Position numbers and translations under genes: made by a program. The notes beneath the pieces are model-generated. The model had not been told where the DNA came from. It saw only the letters and a list, made by a program, of their open reading frames with translations, and did no database searches. A DNA stretch of 64,000 nucleotides from Aquibium oceanicum (GTDB lineage Bacteria > Pseudomonadota > Alphaproteobacteria > Rhizobiales > Rhizobiaceae), in the NCBI RefSeq assembly GCF_001889605.1, contig NZ_CP018171.1, forward strand, positions 2,936,501-3,000,500. Reading direction: 5' to 3'. Shown in pieces: positions 8,799 to 17,612 of the stretch (position 1 is its first letter; each line of letters starts with the position of its first letter).

Positions 8799-9553
8799 GC
8801 GATCGCCTTCTCCATCGGCGCGATCAGGTCCTGCGCCGTGAGGTCGAGTTGCATGGGCGTCACCGAGACGTATTTGTCGCGCAGAGCCGCGAGGTCGGTC
8901 CCCTCGCGCACTTCCACCGGTTCGCGGCCGAAGCGCAGCCAGTAGTAGGGGAAGTTGCGGCCGTCCTTGCGCTCGTCGATCCACAACCCGTGCACCCGCT
9001 TGCCCTGGGTGGTGATGCGGTTGCCCACGACCTCCTCCGGCTCGCAGTTCGGGAAGTTGATGTTGACGAAACTGCCCGGCGGCATGTCGGTCTCGATGAG
9101 CTTCTTCAGAAGCGGCGGCGCCAGGGTTTCGACAACGTGCCATGGCACGATGCGGCCGTCGTCGCTGACGTTGTAAGCCTGGCTGAGCGCGAGCGAGCGG
9201 ATGCCGAGCAGCGCTCCTTCCATCGCGCCCGCGACGGTGCCCGAATAGGTCACGTCATCGGCGACGTTCGCTCCGGAGTTCACGCCAGAAAGCACGAGAT
9301 CAGGCAGTTCGCCGATGATCTTGCGCACGCCCATGATGACGCAGTCGGTTGGCGTGCCGCGCAATGCATAGCGGCGGTCGTCCATCTTGCGGATCCGCAG
9401 CGGCTCCGACAACGATAGGGAGTGCGCGAAGCCGGACTGGTCCGTTTCCGGCGCTACGACCCACACGTCGTCCGACAGCGTGCGGGCGATGCGTTCGAGC
9501 ACCGCGAGTCCCTCGGCGTGGATGCCGTCGTCATTGGTCAGCAGTATGCGCAT
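8795..9553 (-). CDS. surE: 5'/3'-nucleotidase SurE
   Basis: A 252-aa metal-dependent nucleotide phosphatase. The N-terminal motif [16 protein letters not shown] carries the metal-binding Asp-Asp pair, and [19 protein letters not shown] near 90-108 is the second signature. The start at 9551-9553 is an ATG that overlaps the serS stop (TGATG), so a TTG one codon upstream is not needed. The gene is translationally coupled to serS upstream and pcm downstream. Confidence 0.96.
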   Translation of the reverse strand: MRILLTNDDGIHAEGLAVLERIARTLSDDVWVVAPETDQSGFAHSLSLSEPLRIRKMDDRRYALRGTPTDCVIMGVRKIIGELPDLVLSGVNSGANVADDVTYSGTVAGAMEGALLGIRSLALSQAYNVSDDGRIVPWHVVETLAPPLLKKLIETDMPPGSFVNINFPNCEPEEVVGNRITTQGKRVHGLWIDERKDGRNFPYYWLRFGREPVEVREGTDLAALRDKYVSVTPMQLDLTAQDLIAPMEKAIA

Positions 9554-10869
9554 CAATTGGCTCCGATCCGGTCGAGCCCGCCCATATAGGGGCGCAAAAC
9601 TTCAGGAATAGTGACCGAGCCGTCGTCGTTCTGGTAGTTCTCCATGACCGCGATGAGAGCGCGGCCGACGGCGACGCCCGAGCCGTTGAGCGTGTGGACG
9701 AAGCGCGGCAGCACCCTGCCCTGGCCGTCCTCCGGGATCGGCCGGTAGCGCGCGTCCATGCGCCGCGCCTGGAAATCGCCGCACACCGAGCAGGACGAGA
9801 TCTCGCGATAGGCGTTCTGCCCCGGCAGCCACACCTCGATATCGTAGGTCTTGCGAGCGCCGAACCCCATGTCGCCGGTGCACAGCACCACTGTCCGGTA
9901 AGGCAGGCCGAGCCGCTTCAGCACCTCCTCTGCACAGGCCGTCATGCGCTCGTGTTCGTCGATCGAGGAGTTCTCGTCGGTGATCGAGACCAGCTCGACC
10001 TTGTAGAATTGGTGCTGGCGCAGCATGCCGCGCGTGTCCTTGCCCGCCGACCCGGCCTCGGAGCGGAAGCAGGGCGTGAGCGCGGTGTAGCGCAGGGGCA
10101 GGTTCTTGGCGTCGAGGATTTCCTTGGCGACGAGGTTTGTAAGGGGGACTTCGGCGGTGGGGATGAGGCCCAGTCGACCGTCTCCGTGCGGTACGAAGAA
10201 AAGGTCTTCCTCGAACTTTGGAAGCTGGTTGGTGCCGAACAAAACGTCGTCGCGAACCATCAACGGCGGCTGCACCTCGGTATAGCCGTGCTCCGTCGTG
10301 TGCAGGTCGAGCATGAACTGCCCCAGCGCACGCTCCAGCCGCGCAAGCTGCCCCTTCAGCACGGTGAAGCGCGATCCCGATAACTTTGCCGCGCGCTCGA
10401 AGTCCATGAGGCCCATGGCTTCGCCGATCTCCCAGTGCTCCTTCGCCGAATTGCTGCGGCTGGGCTCGCCAACCCGGCGCACCTCGACATTGTCGTGCTC
10501 GTTCTTTCCTTCGGGAACGCCGTCCAGCGGAACGTTGGGAATGACGGCGAGTGCCGCTTCCAGCACCTGGTCCAACTCGCGCTCGCGCGCCTCGCCATTC
10601 TGGACGAAGGTCTTGATCTCGCCGACCTCGCCCTTCAGCCGCTCGGCCAGCGCCATGTCGCCGGAGCGCATGGCGTTGCCGATCTCCTTGGACGCCTGGT
10701 TGCGGCGCTCCTGCTTCTGCTGGAGCTCGGTGACGTGGTCGCGCCGCGCCTCGTCCTTCGAGATCAGGTCTTCGACCGTGGACAGCGAATCCTCCGCGGA
10801 CCAGCCGCGCTTTTCGAGCGCTGCAGCGAGGGCCTGCGGGTTTTCGCGTATCCATCTGATGTCGAGCAT
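9553..10869 (-). CDS. serS: Seryl-tRNA synthetase
   Basis: A 438-aa class II aminoacyl-tRNA synthetase that charges tRNA-Ser. The N-terminal part (about 1-105) is the long antiparallel coiled-coil arm that contacts the tRNA variable loop. The catalytic core has motif 2 ([19 protein letters not shown]) and motif 3 near the C-terminus ([18 protein letters not shown]). The frame stays open upstream, but [11 protein letters not shown] is the conserved N-terminus, so the ATG at 10867-10869 is chosen. First gene of the serS-surE-pcm unit. The 222 bases upstream contain no gene I can recognise. Confidence 0.98.
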   Translation of the reverse strand: MLDIRWIRENPQALAAALEKRGWSAEDSLSTVEDLISKDEARRDHVTELQQKQERRNQASKEIGNAMRSGDMALAERLKGEVGEIKTFVQNGEARERELDQVLEAALAVIPNVPLDGVPEGKNEHDNVEVRRVGEPSRSNSAKEHWEIGEAMGLMDFERAAKLSGSRFTVLKGQLARLERALGQFMLDLHTTEHGYTEVQPPLMVRDDVLFGTNQLPKFEEDLFFVPHGDGRLGLIPTAEVPLTNLVAKEILDAKNLPLRYTALTPCFRSEAGSAGKDTRGMLRQHQFYKVELVSITDENSSIDEHERMTACAEEVLKRLGLPYRTVVLCTGDMGFGARKTYDIEVWLPGQNAYREISSCSVCGDFQARRMDARYRPIPEDGQGRVLPRFVHTLNGSGVAVGRALIAVMENYQNDDGSVTIPEVLRPYMGGLDRIGAN

Positions 10870-11092
10870 GGCGTGAGACTTTTCCCTTGCTTGGAGCGGC
10901 CAGCCGCCCCTTCCACCCCCCTCGCCCGGCAGCGCGACATGCCGCGATGCCCGAGCGAAACGAGGCGGTGAGGGCGTAAACCGCAAACCGGGAGTTCGCA
11001 AGGGCGAACCACGAGTGCGCGTGGCGGCCCGACCGCCCGATCAGCGTGCGATCAGCCGATCCGCGTGTTGCAATGGCGTCGTCGCGCGTGGC

Positions 11093-11704
11093 TCACCACA
11101 TCGTCGCCTTCGCCCGCTCCGGCCATTCCGCGTCATAGGCCTCGCCGTCGATCTTCTCGCGGCTGGTGATGGCGAGGATATGCCCAGGCGTCGGCAGGCT
11201 CTTCGGGTCGACGTGCTTCTCGGCGTTCCACAGGTCGGAGCGCACGATCGCGCGGGCGCACTGGAAGTAGACCGCATCGACCGAAACCACCATGACCGAG
11301 CGCGCCGGCTTGCCGTCGACCGCGAAGGAGGCACAGAGCTCGGGATCGACCGACAGCGTCGCGCGGCCGTTGACCCGGAGCGTCGTGCCTGACCCGGGAA
11401 TGAGAAAGAGCAGGCCCACGCGCCCGTCGCGCACCACGTTCTTCAGCGAATCGGCCCGGTTGTTGCCGCGCCGGTCCGGCAGCATCAGCGTGCGCTCGTC
11501 ATGGATGCGCACGAATCCCGGCAGGTCCCCGCGCGGCGAGCAATCGAGCCCCTCCGGCCCCGCGGTCGCCAGCGCCACGAACGGCGAGGCCTCGATCAGC
11601 GCGGCGTACTCCGGGATGATCCGGTCGAGTTCCTTGACCAGCGACGTCTCGCCGGGCTGTCCGTAGAGGGCTTCGAGCTGGGCGATGGTGGTGATGGTGG
11701 TCAT
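11093..11704 (-). CDS. Pyridoxamine 5'-phosphate oxidase-fold (FMN-binding split barrel) protein
   Basis: A 203-aa protein of the FMN-binding split-barrel superfamily, close in layout to the MSMEG_1061-type subfamily. The conserved core is SPFVALATAGPEGLDCSPRG (about 40-59), then LMLPDRRGNNRADSLKNV, a flavin-phosphate-contact type segment, and VGLLFLIPGSGTTLRVNG. The C-terminal part contains YFQCARAIVRSDLW, typical of this subfamily. It is unlikely to be the vitamin B6 enzyme PdxH, because the conserved PdxH C-terminus is absent. The substrate is unknown. It stands alone, with gaps of 223 and 57 bases to its neighbours. Confidence 0.85.
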   Translation of the reverse strand: MTTITTIAQLEALYGQPGETSLVKELDRIIPEYAALIEASPFVALATAGPEGLDCSPRGDLPGFVRIHDERTLMLPDRRGNNRADSLKNVVRDGRVGLLFLIPGSGTTLRVNGRATLSVDPELCASFAVDGKPARSVMVVSVDAVYFQCARAIVRSDLWNAEKHVDPKSLPTPGHILAITSREKIDGEAYDAEWPERAKATMW

Positions 11705-11761
11705 CGGGATCCCGTAAAAGTCAGGTTGTATTCGGCGCGAGCAATCCCGCTTCGTCAGCCT

Positions 11762-12457
11762 CTACAACTCGACGGCCCGAAATTCGCTGCCCATTGCGCC
11801 GGCATCTCCTTGCAGAGGCATCACCGTCGGAAGCGGTTCGGCACGCTTCCCTTTCTGCTTCCTCCGGCGATACACGCTCTGGTACGCACGCCGTTGTTTT
11901 GTGACTTCGTAGAGCACGATGCCCGAACTCGTCCCCATATTGAGGCTCTCGATCATTCCGAACATGGGGATCGCCACGCACATGGCGCTACGTTCGACCG
12001 CGAGTTCGCTGATGCCTCGCGCCTCGTTGCCGAACCAGACGGCCGGTTTCGTGTGCCGCGTGTAGTCGCCCTCGTGCAGATAGACGTTCGTTTTGCTTTT
12101 CACATGCGGCGAGGTGACAATCGAAACGACCCCTTGCTTCTCGAGATGATGAAGGCAGGCTTCCGTACTATCGAAGCGCTTGGCGAACGTCCATTTGACG
12201 GCCGAAACCGAAGTCTTCGAAAGCGACGACCGCTCGCGCATGTCCTGCCAATCGTCGGGCAGCGTCCTGCGCGGATCGACGATGTAGACCTTGTCCACGC
12301 CGAGAGCGTTCACGTTTTGGATCGCCGTGCCGATGTTCTTGAAGTCGGCGGGGTCTTCGAGGACGGCGATCAGGTTCTTGCAGCGAAACGACTTGATCGC
12401 TTCCGCGCGCTTGCGGACCGAGGGCTTGGATTTCTTGGGCTCGAGAGTTTCCATCAT
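11762..12457 (-). CDS. SpoU/TrmH-family RNA 2'-O-methyltransferase
   Basis: A 231-aa SPOUT methyltransferase. The three SpoU motifs are present: motif 1 FKNIGTAIQNVNALGVDKVY (about 40-59), motif 2 AVWFGNEARGIS (about 141-152) and motif 3 IPMFGMIESLNMGTSSGIVL (about 165-184). The knot thus binds SAM and methylates a ribose, most probably of tRNA (TrmH-like, Gm18) or rRNA. A basic C-terminal tail (YRRRKQKGKR) may bind RNA. Codon choice is less GC-biased than in the neighbours, with AAA, CAA, AGG and ACA codons, hinting at separate ancestry. Two ATG codons in a row at 12452-12457 are both possible starts. Confidence 0.9.
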   Translation of the reverse strand: MMETLEPKKSKPSVRKRAEAIKSFRCKNLIAVLEDPADFKNIGTAIQNVNALGVDKVYIVDPRRTLPDDWQDMRERSSLSKTSVSAVKWTFAKRFDSTEACLHHLEKQGVVSIVTSPHVKSKTNVYLHEGDYTRHTKPAVWFGNEARGISELAVERSAMCVAIPMFGMIESLNMGTSSGIVLYEVTKQRRAYQSVYRRRKQKGKRAEPLPTVMPLQGDAGAMGSEFRAVEL

Positions 12458-12598
12458 GGTGTCTTAGCACGTCGAAAAATAGCTTCAAGCAGCATGCCCG
12501 AGCTGTACTGTCCGAGACTGACCAGATAGCCCCTGGCCCAACGATCACGCACATGCACGGACTTGCAGCAGAAGTCCCGCTTTGCCACACACGCCCGC

Positions 12599-13474
12599 AT
12601 GAAAAACGAACAGTCGATCGCCAAGGCCGCCTTGTGGATGGGCGGCTGGCTCGCCCTGATGCTCACCATGCCCGTGGCCGGTCGCGAGGCCGCGCGTCAC
12701 ATTGACGTCTTCCAGCTCATGGTGCTGCGCTCGGCCATCGGGCTCGTCATGCTGTCGCCGCTGGTGATGTTGGCCGGCGGATGGCGGTCTGTGCGCACGC
12801 CCGTGCTCGGCCAGCACATCGGTCGCAACGTGGTGCACTATGGCGGCCAGTACCTGTGGCTCTACGCGCTGACCCTCATACCGATCGCGCAGCTGATCTC
12901 GATCGAGTTCACCATGCCGATCTGGACGGCGCTCTTTGCCGTGATTTTCCTCGGCGAGCGGGTCGGGTGGCGCAAGGCGTTATCGATCGCGCTGGGGCTC
13001 GCCGGCGTAGCGGTCATCGTGCGACCCGGCGGCGACAATCTGAACGTCGGCCAGCTCTATGCGCTCGCCGCCGCCTTCGGCTTCGCCATCTCGGTCATCA
13101 TGATCAAGACGCTGGTGAAACGCGACAGCGTCACCACGATCATCTTCTGGATGCTGGTCATCCAGACCATCCTCGGCATCGTGCCGGCGGCTCTCGTCTG
13201 GCAGGTGCCGCCGGCCTCGGCCTGGCCGTGGATCGCGGTCGTGGCCTTCTGCGGCACCTTCTCGCACTACTGCATGGCCCGGGCCATGGTGCACGCCGAA
13301 GCGACCGTGGTGGTGCCGATGGATTTTCTGCGCGTACCGCTGGCCGCGGTGGTCGGCTACCTCGTCTATGCCGAGGCGATCGATATCTACACCGCGCTCG
13401 GCGCCGGCATGATCCTGTTCGGCAACCTGGTCAATCTGCGCAGGGCCGGCACGGCGCGCATCCCAGCCGGCTGA
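12599..13474 (+). CDS. EamA/DMT-superfamily transporter
   Basis: A membrane protein of about 291 residues with around ten predicted helices and two EamA repeats (about 10-135 and 150-285). The second half begins near ALAAAFGFAISVIMIKTL. The superfamily exports metabolites such as amino acids, but the substrate cannot be predicted. The ATG at 12599 is preferred over a TTG at 12563, because the segment between them lacks hydrophobic or conserved character; no strong ribosome binding site marks either. Confidence 0.88.
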   Translation: MKNEQSIAKAALWMGGWLALMLTMPVAGREAARHIDVFQLMVLRSAIGLVMLSPLVMLAGGWRSVRTPVLGQHIGRNVVHYGGQYLWLYALTLIPIAQLISIEFTMPIWTALFAVIFLGERVGWRKALSIALGLAGVAVIVRPGGDNLNVGQLYALAAAFGFAISVIMIKTLVKRDSVTTIIFWMLVIQTILGIVPAALVWQVPPASAWPWIAVVAFCGTFSHYCMARAMVHAEATVVVPMDFLRVPLAAVVGYLVYAEAIDIYTALGAGMILFGNLVNLRRAGTARIPAG

Positions 13475-13528
13475 CACTGCGGAGCGTGGGGAAAACCCGC
13501 CGAAGCTAGCCCTGCCGCCCGCTTCTCC

Positions 13529-13556
13529 TTGTCAAGCGGTCGATCGCCCGTATATC
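13529..13556 (+). promoter_or_regulatory. Putative sigma-70 promoter for the liv operon
   Basis: TTGTCA at 13529-13534 and TATATC at 13551-13556 are separated by 16 bases and lie 72 bases before the livG start codon. This is a reasonable match to the -35/-10 consensus in an otherwise GC-rich gap. Prediction by eye only. Confidence 0.45.
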
Positions 13557-13627
13557 ACCGCGCGAGGCAGGGGAAGGAAGAAGCGGCACGAGCCGCCCGC
13601 CCGGCATGACGGGAGTACGGGCAGCGG

Positions 13628-14410
13628 ATGCCGAAGATCATCGACGTCCAGAACGTGACGAAGCGGTTCGGCAACGTGCTGGCCGTCGACGACTGCTCGC
13701 TCAGCGTCGAGGAAGGCACGATCACGGGACTGATCGGCCCGAACGGCGCGGGCAAGACGACGCTCTTCAACATGGTCGCCGGGGCCTTCCCTCCCACTTC
13801 CGGGCGCATCCTTCTCGGCGGAGAGGACGTGACGGGACTGAAGGCGCACGCGCTTTTCGCGCGCGGCCTCTTACGCACCTTCCAGATCGCGCAGGACTTT
13901 TCCAACATGACGGCGCTGGAAAACCTGATGTTGGTTCCGGCCGGCCAGTCGGGCGAGTCGCTGTTTTCGGCCTGCTTCCGGCGCGGCAAGGTGACAGCCG
14001 AGGAAGACGAGACCCGCCGCCGTGCCGACGAGGTCATGCAGGTCATCCGCCTCTCCCACGTGAAGAACGAGCGCGCCGGCAATCTGTCCGGCGGCCAGAA
14101 GAAGCTGCTCGAACTCGGCCGCGTGATGATGGCGAAACCGCGCGTCGTGCTGCTCGACGAGATCGCGGCCGGCGTCAACCGCACGCTGCTCAACGATCTC
14201 GCCGCCGTCGTGCAGTCCCTCAATCGCGAGGACGGGCTCACCTTCTTCGTCATCGAGCACGACATGGACCTGATCGCCCGTCTTTGCGATCCCGTCATCG
14301 TCATGGCGGCGGGCAGCGTCATGATGCAGGGGCCGATGTCGGAGATCCGCAACGACCCCGAGGTCATCGAGGCTTATTTCGGCGGCGCGCCAGCGGCAGG
14401 GGCGCACTGA
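13628..14410 (+). CDS. livG: Branched-chain amino acid ABC transporter ATP-binding protein LivG
   Basis: A 260-aa ABC ATPase, the first gene of livGFHM. Walker A is GPNGAGKTT (about 38-46), the ABC signature LSGGQKKLLELG, and Walker B VVLLDEIAAGVN, with the H-loop FFVIEHDMD. The LivG-type long insert before the signature is present. Together with LivF it powers import of leucine, isoleucine, valine or related amino acids or amides. Its TGA overlaps the ATG of livF, so the two are translationally coupled. Confidence 0.95.
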   Translation: MPKIIDVQNVTKRFGNVLAVDDCSLSVEEGTITGLIGPNGAGKTTLFNMVAGAFPPTSGRILLGGEDVTGLKAHALFARGLLRTFQIAQDFSNMTALENLMLVPAGQSGESLFSACFRRGKVTAEEDETRRRADEVMQVIRLSHVKNERAGNLSGGQKKLLELGRVMMAKPRVVLLDEIAAGVNRTLLNDLAAVVQSLNREDGLTFFVIEHDMDLIARLCDPVIVMAAGSVMMQGPMSEIRNDPEVIEAYFGGAPAAGAH

Positions 14411-15132
14411 TGGCCCTCCTGGAGATGACCGGCATCCACGCCGGCTACGGCGGCGCCAACATTCTCAACGGCGTGTCGATCGCGATCGACGCCGACCAGA
14501 TCGGCGTCATCGTCGGCCCCAACGGCGCGGGCAAGTCGACGACGCTGAAGGCGCTCTTCGGGCTGCTGACCGTCAGCGAGGGCTCGACCGTCTTCGACGG
14601 CAGGGACATCACCAACACGGCGCCGGAACGGCTCGTCGAACAGGGCCTGTCCTTCGTGCCGCAGGAATTCAACGTCTTCCCCACAATGTCGGTGGAGGAG
14701 AACCTGGAGATGGGCGCCTATGTGCGCCGCGATTCCTACCGGCACATGATCGATCAGGTCTACGGGTTCTTCCCGCCACTCAAGGAAAAGCGCCGCCAGC
14801 CGGCGGGCGAACTTTCCGGCGGGCAGCGCCAGATGGTGGCGATCGGCCGCGCGCTGATGACGGAACCGCGCCTGCTGCTTCTCGACGAGCCGACCGCGGG
14901 CCTGTCGCCACGCTACATGGGCGAGATCTTCGACCGGATCGTCGCCATCAATGCCGCGGGTGTGGGCATCCTGATGGTCGAGCAGAACGCGCGCCAGGCG
15001 CTGGGGCTCGCGCATCGCGGCTTCGTGCTCGCCGGCGGCCATAACCGCTTCACCGGGACCGGCGCGGAACTGCTCGCCGATCCCGAGGTCGCCAGGAGCT
15101 TTCTCGGCGGAGGAGCCGACGCCCATGACTGA
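14410..15132 (+). CDS. livF: Branched-chain amino acid ABC transporter ATP-binding protein LivF
   Basis: A 240-aa ABC ATPase. Walker A is GPNGAGKST (about 37-45), signature LSGGQRQMVAIG, Walker B LLLLDEPTAGLSP and H-loop ILMVEQNAR. The short form without the LivG insert and the VEQN H-loop (His to Gln) are typical of LivF. It starts on the last base of the livG stop region (ATGA at 14408-14412) and overlaps livH by 8 bases. Confidence 0.95.
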   Translation: MALLEMTGIHAGYGGANILNGVSIAIDADQIGVIVGPNGAGKSTTLKALFGLLTVSEGSTVFDGRDITNTAPERLVEQGLSFVPQEFNVFPTMSVEENLEMGAYVRRDSYRHMIDQVYGFFPPLKEKRRQPAGELSGGQRQMVAIGRALMTEPRLLLLDEPTAGLSPRYMGEIFDRIVAINAAGVGILMVEQNARQALGLAHRGFVLAGGHNRFTGTGAELLADPEVARSFLGGGADAHD

Positions 15133-16156
15133 CGCCGGTCTCCTCTCGATCCTGCCGATCAGCGAATTCGTCTTCTTCCTCAACAAGGTCGTGATCGCCG
15201 GCCTGATCATCGGTTCGATCTATGCGCTGGGCGCCGTCGGCGTGACCCTGATCTTCGGCATCCTGCGCTTTGCCCATTTTCCGCATGGCGACATGATGAC
15301 GGCCGGCGCCTTCTTCGCGCTGATCCTCCTGTGGGCCTTTCCCGGCGCGGGCGCGCTGGTCGGGCTGCCGACCGCCTTCGTACTGATGCCGATCGCGATG
15401 GCCGCCACCGCAGCGATGGCGATCGGTCTCGACCGTGTGTTCTACAGGCCGATGCGGATGGCCGGGGTAAAGCCGGTGGTCATGGTCATGACCTCCATCG
15501 GCGTCATGCTGATGATGCAGGGGCTGATCCGCCTCTTCGCCGGCACGGGCACGCGCCAACTCTACGTCGATACCGATTCCAAGGACATCTACCGCATCCC
15601 GCTCGGCGGCCGCGACCTCGTGATCACAGAGCCGCAGCTTCTCCTCTTCGTTACTACGATCGTGGCGGTGGTGGCGCTTCACCTTTTCCTGACGCGCTCG
15701 CGCATGGGCAAGGCGATGCGCGCCGTTTCCGACAATCCAGACCTCGCCCGCGTCTCCGGCATCTCGATCGACCACGTGGTCCGCACGACCTGGCTGATCG
15801 CAGGCGCGCTCGCCGCGGCCGGCGGTACGCTGCTGGCGCTCGACGTGACGCTGAAGCCCGATCTCTCCTTCAACATCATCCTGCCGATATTCGCCGCCGC
15901 GATCGTTGGCGGCGTCGGCCAGCCTTACGGCGCCATCGCGGGCGGGCTCCTGGTCGGCTTCACCGAGACACTCGCGGTGTTCAACTGGACCGTGCTGCTG
16001 CGCCCGCTGAAGCCGCTCCTGCCGGACTTCATCGAGATCCCCGCGAAACTCGCCTTCGTGCCGACCGAGTACAAGATCGTGGTTCCGTTCTTCATCCTTG
16101 TCGCGGTGCTCATCTGGCGGCCGACCGGCATCTTCAAGGGGAGGCTGAACACATGA
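15125..16156 (+). CDS. livH: Branched-chain amino acid ABC transporter permease LivH
   Basis: A 343-aa permease with about eight or nine hydrophobic helices. Family signatures are GSIYALGAVGVTLIFGILRFAH, split over about 24-45, and the cytoplasmic coupling segment MGKAMRAVSDNPDLARVSGI near 195-214, where the ATPase docks. It overlaps livF by 8 bases and livM by 4 bases (ATGA), so the operon is tightly coupled. The N-terminal helix and DMMTAGAF motif after helix two match LivH rather than LivM. Confidence 0.95.
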   Translation: MTDAGLLSILPISEFVFFLNKVVIAGLIIGSIYALGAVGVTLIFGILRFAHFPHGDMMTAGAFFALILLWAFPGAGALVGLPTAFVLMPIAMAATAAMAIGLDRVFYRPMRMAGVKPVVMVMTSIGVMLMMQGLIRLFAGTGTRQLYVDTDSKDIYRIPLGGRDLVITEPQLLLFVTTIVAVVALHLFLTRSRMGKAMRAVSDNPDLARVSGISIDHVVRTTWLIAGALAAAGGTLLALDVTLKPDLSFNIILPIFAAAIVGGVGQPYGAIAGGLLVGFTETLAVFNWTVLLRPLKPLLPDFIEIPAKLAFVPTEYKIVVPFFILVAVLIWRPTGIFKGRLNT

Positions 16157-17421
16157 GGACGCCGCCGCTGCGGGAGACCGTGCTCTTCGCCGGCCTCGCC
16201 GTCGTCATCGCCGCCGTCTTCGCATGGCTCGGCGCGGCATACTCGGTGCGCATGCTTACCGAAGCTGCCTGCTACGCCATCATCGCGCTCGGCCTCACGA
16301 TCCAGTGGGGTTATGCGGGCCTGTTCAACGTCGGCCTGATGGGATTCGTGGCTCTCGCCGCCTTCATGACGGTCCTGGTCTCCTATCCTGTCAACTGGAC
16401 CTTCTGGGAGGGCGAAGGACCCATGCTCCTCGGCCAGGCGCTGCTGACGCTCGTCATCGGCGTCGCCATCACATGGGGCGTGTCGCGCTCGCACCGGCAT
16501 GGCGTGCCGAAGTGGCTGCGCACGCTGCTGACGCTAGTCGCTGCCGCGATCACCTATCTCGCCGTCCAGGGGCAGCTCGATCCGGCGGCAACGCTGATCG
16601 AACGCGAGGCCGGCTTCGTCGGCGGCTTTGGCCTGCCGGTCTGGGCCGGCTGGGTCGCAGGCGGGCTCGTCGCCGGGCTGCTCGGCTGGGCGATGGGCCG
16701 CATCACGCTTGGCCTGCGCGCCGACTACATGGCGATCGCCACGCTGGGCATCGCCGAGATCGTCAAGGCCTTCCTGAAGAACGCCGACTGGCTGACGCGC
16801 GGCACGCTGACCGTGTCTCCCCTGCCCTGGCCCGTGCCGACGCCGCAGGAACTCGGCTTCGTCGCCTCGCGCGCGGCTTATCTCAGCGTCACTGCCGTCA
16901 TCATCGTCGTGCTCTACGTGCTTCTGGAACGCGCCTGGCATTCGCCCTGGGGCCGCATGATGCGCGCGATCCGCGACAACGAAGTCTCGGCCGCCGCAAT
17001 GGGAAAGGACATCAACCGGCGACGGCTGGAGATGTTCGTGCTCGGCAACTTCATCATCGGCATCGGCGGCGCGGCCTTGATCACCTTCACGACCATCTTC
17101 GACCCCGCCGCCTTCGCGCCGCTCAACCACACCTTCCTGGTCTGGGTGATGGTCATCCTTGGCGGAGCCGGCAACAATCTGGGCACCATCTTCGGCGCTC
17201 TCCTGGTCTACGTCATCTGGACCATGTCGGAACCGATCGCACTCGCCGCCTTCATGCTGGCCGAGCACTGGGGCGATAGCTTCTTCGGCTGGGACGCGCC
17301 CGCCGACCTGCATACCCGCGCCCTCCAAATGCGCGTCTTCGTCATCGGCCTGACGATCACCCTGGTGCTGAGATTCGCGCCGAAGGGGCTGCTGCCGGAG
17401 AAGGTGGTGCGGCACGAGTAG
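16153..17421 (+). CDS. livM: Branched-chain amino acid ABC transporter permease LivM
   Basis: A 422-aa second permease subunit, last of the plus-strand liv operon. Signatures include GLTIQWGYAGLFNVGLMGF near 48-66 and the coupling segment WGRMMRAIRDNEVSAAAMGK near 268-287. It is longer than the classical LivM core because of an extended loop at about 85-165 with an extra helix, a form found in several alphaproteobacterial transporters. The start ATG at 16153 overlaps the livH stop. The binding protein gene livK lies downstream on the opposite strand. Confidence 0.94.
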   Translation: MRTPPLRETVLFAGLAVVIAAVFAWLGAAYSVRMLTEAACYAIIALGLTIQWGYAGLFNVGLMGFVALAAFMTVLVSYPVNWTFWEGEGPMLLGQALLTLVIGVAITWGVSRSHRHGVPKWLRTLLTLVAAAITYLAVQGQLDPAATLIEREAGFVGGFGLPVWAGWVAGGLVAGLLGWAMGRITLGLRADYMAIATLGIAEIVKAFLKNADWLTRGTLTVSPLPWPVPTPQELGFVASRAAYLSVTAVIIVVLYVLLERAWHSPWGRMMRAIRDNEVSAAAMGKDINRRRLEMFVLGNFIIGIGGAALITFTTIFDPAAFAPLNHTFLVWVMVILGGAGNNLGTIFGALLVYVIWTMSEPIALAAFMLAEHWGDSFFGWDAPADLHTRALQMRVFVIGLTITLVLRFAPKGLLPEKVVRHE

Positions 17422-17556
17422 CGCCTACGGTCCGCCCAAGATTGCAGCCACCGCGAGACCATCCAGATCGAGGCCTCCCTCCAAAAATGCGCCCCGATTA
17501 TCGGTGTTTCTGCGCGACTGAAGACCTGCCTGGAAATTCGGATCGCGTCAGAACAC

Positions 17557-17586
17557 GAAAATGCCCGGGCGGTCGTCCGCCCAGGC
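17557..17586 (-). terminator. Intrinsic terminator of livK
   Basis: On the minus strand a 10-bp GC-rich stem (arms 17577-17586 and 17563-17572, one G-U pair, 4-base loop) is followed by ATTTT. It lies 26 bases after the livK stop codon. Confidence 0.7.
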
Positions 17587-17612
17587 CTGTCGATCCGATC
17601 TTGCGTCGATGC

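Noticed and set aside
15331-16152. Open frame on the plus strand overlapping livH in another phase
   Set aside because: The Arg/Ala/Gly-rich translation is a phase shadow of livH; only its part after 16153 is real (livM).
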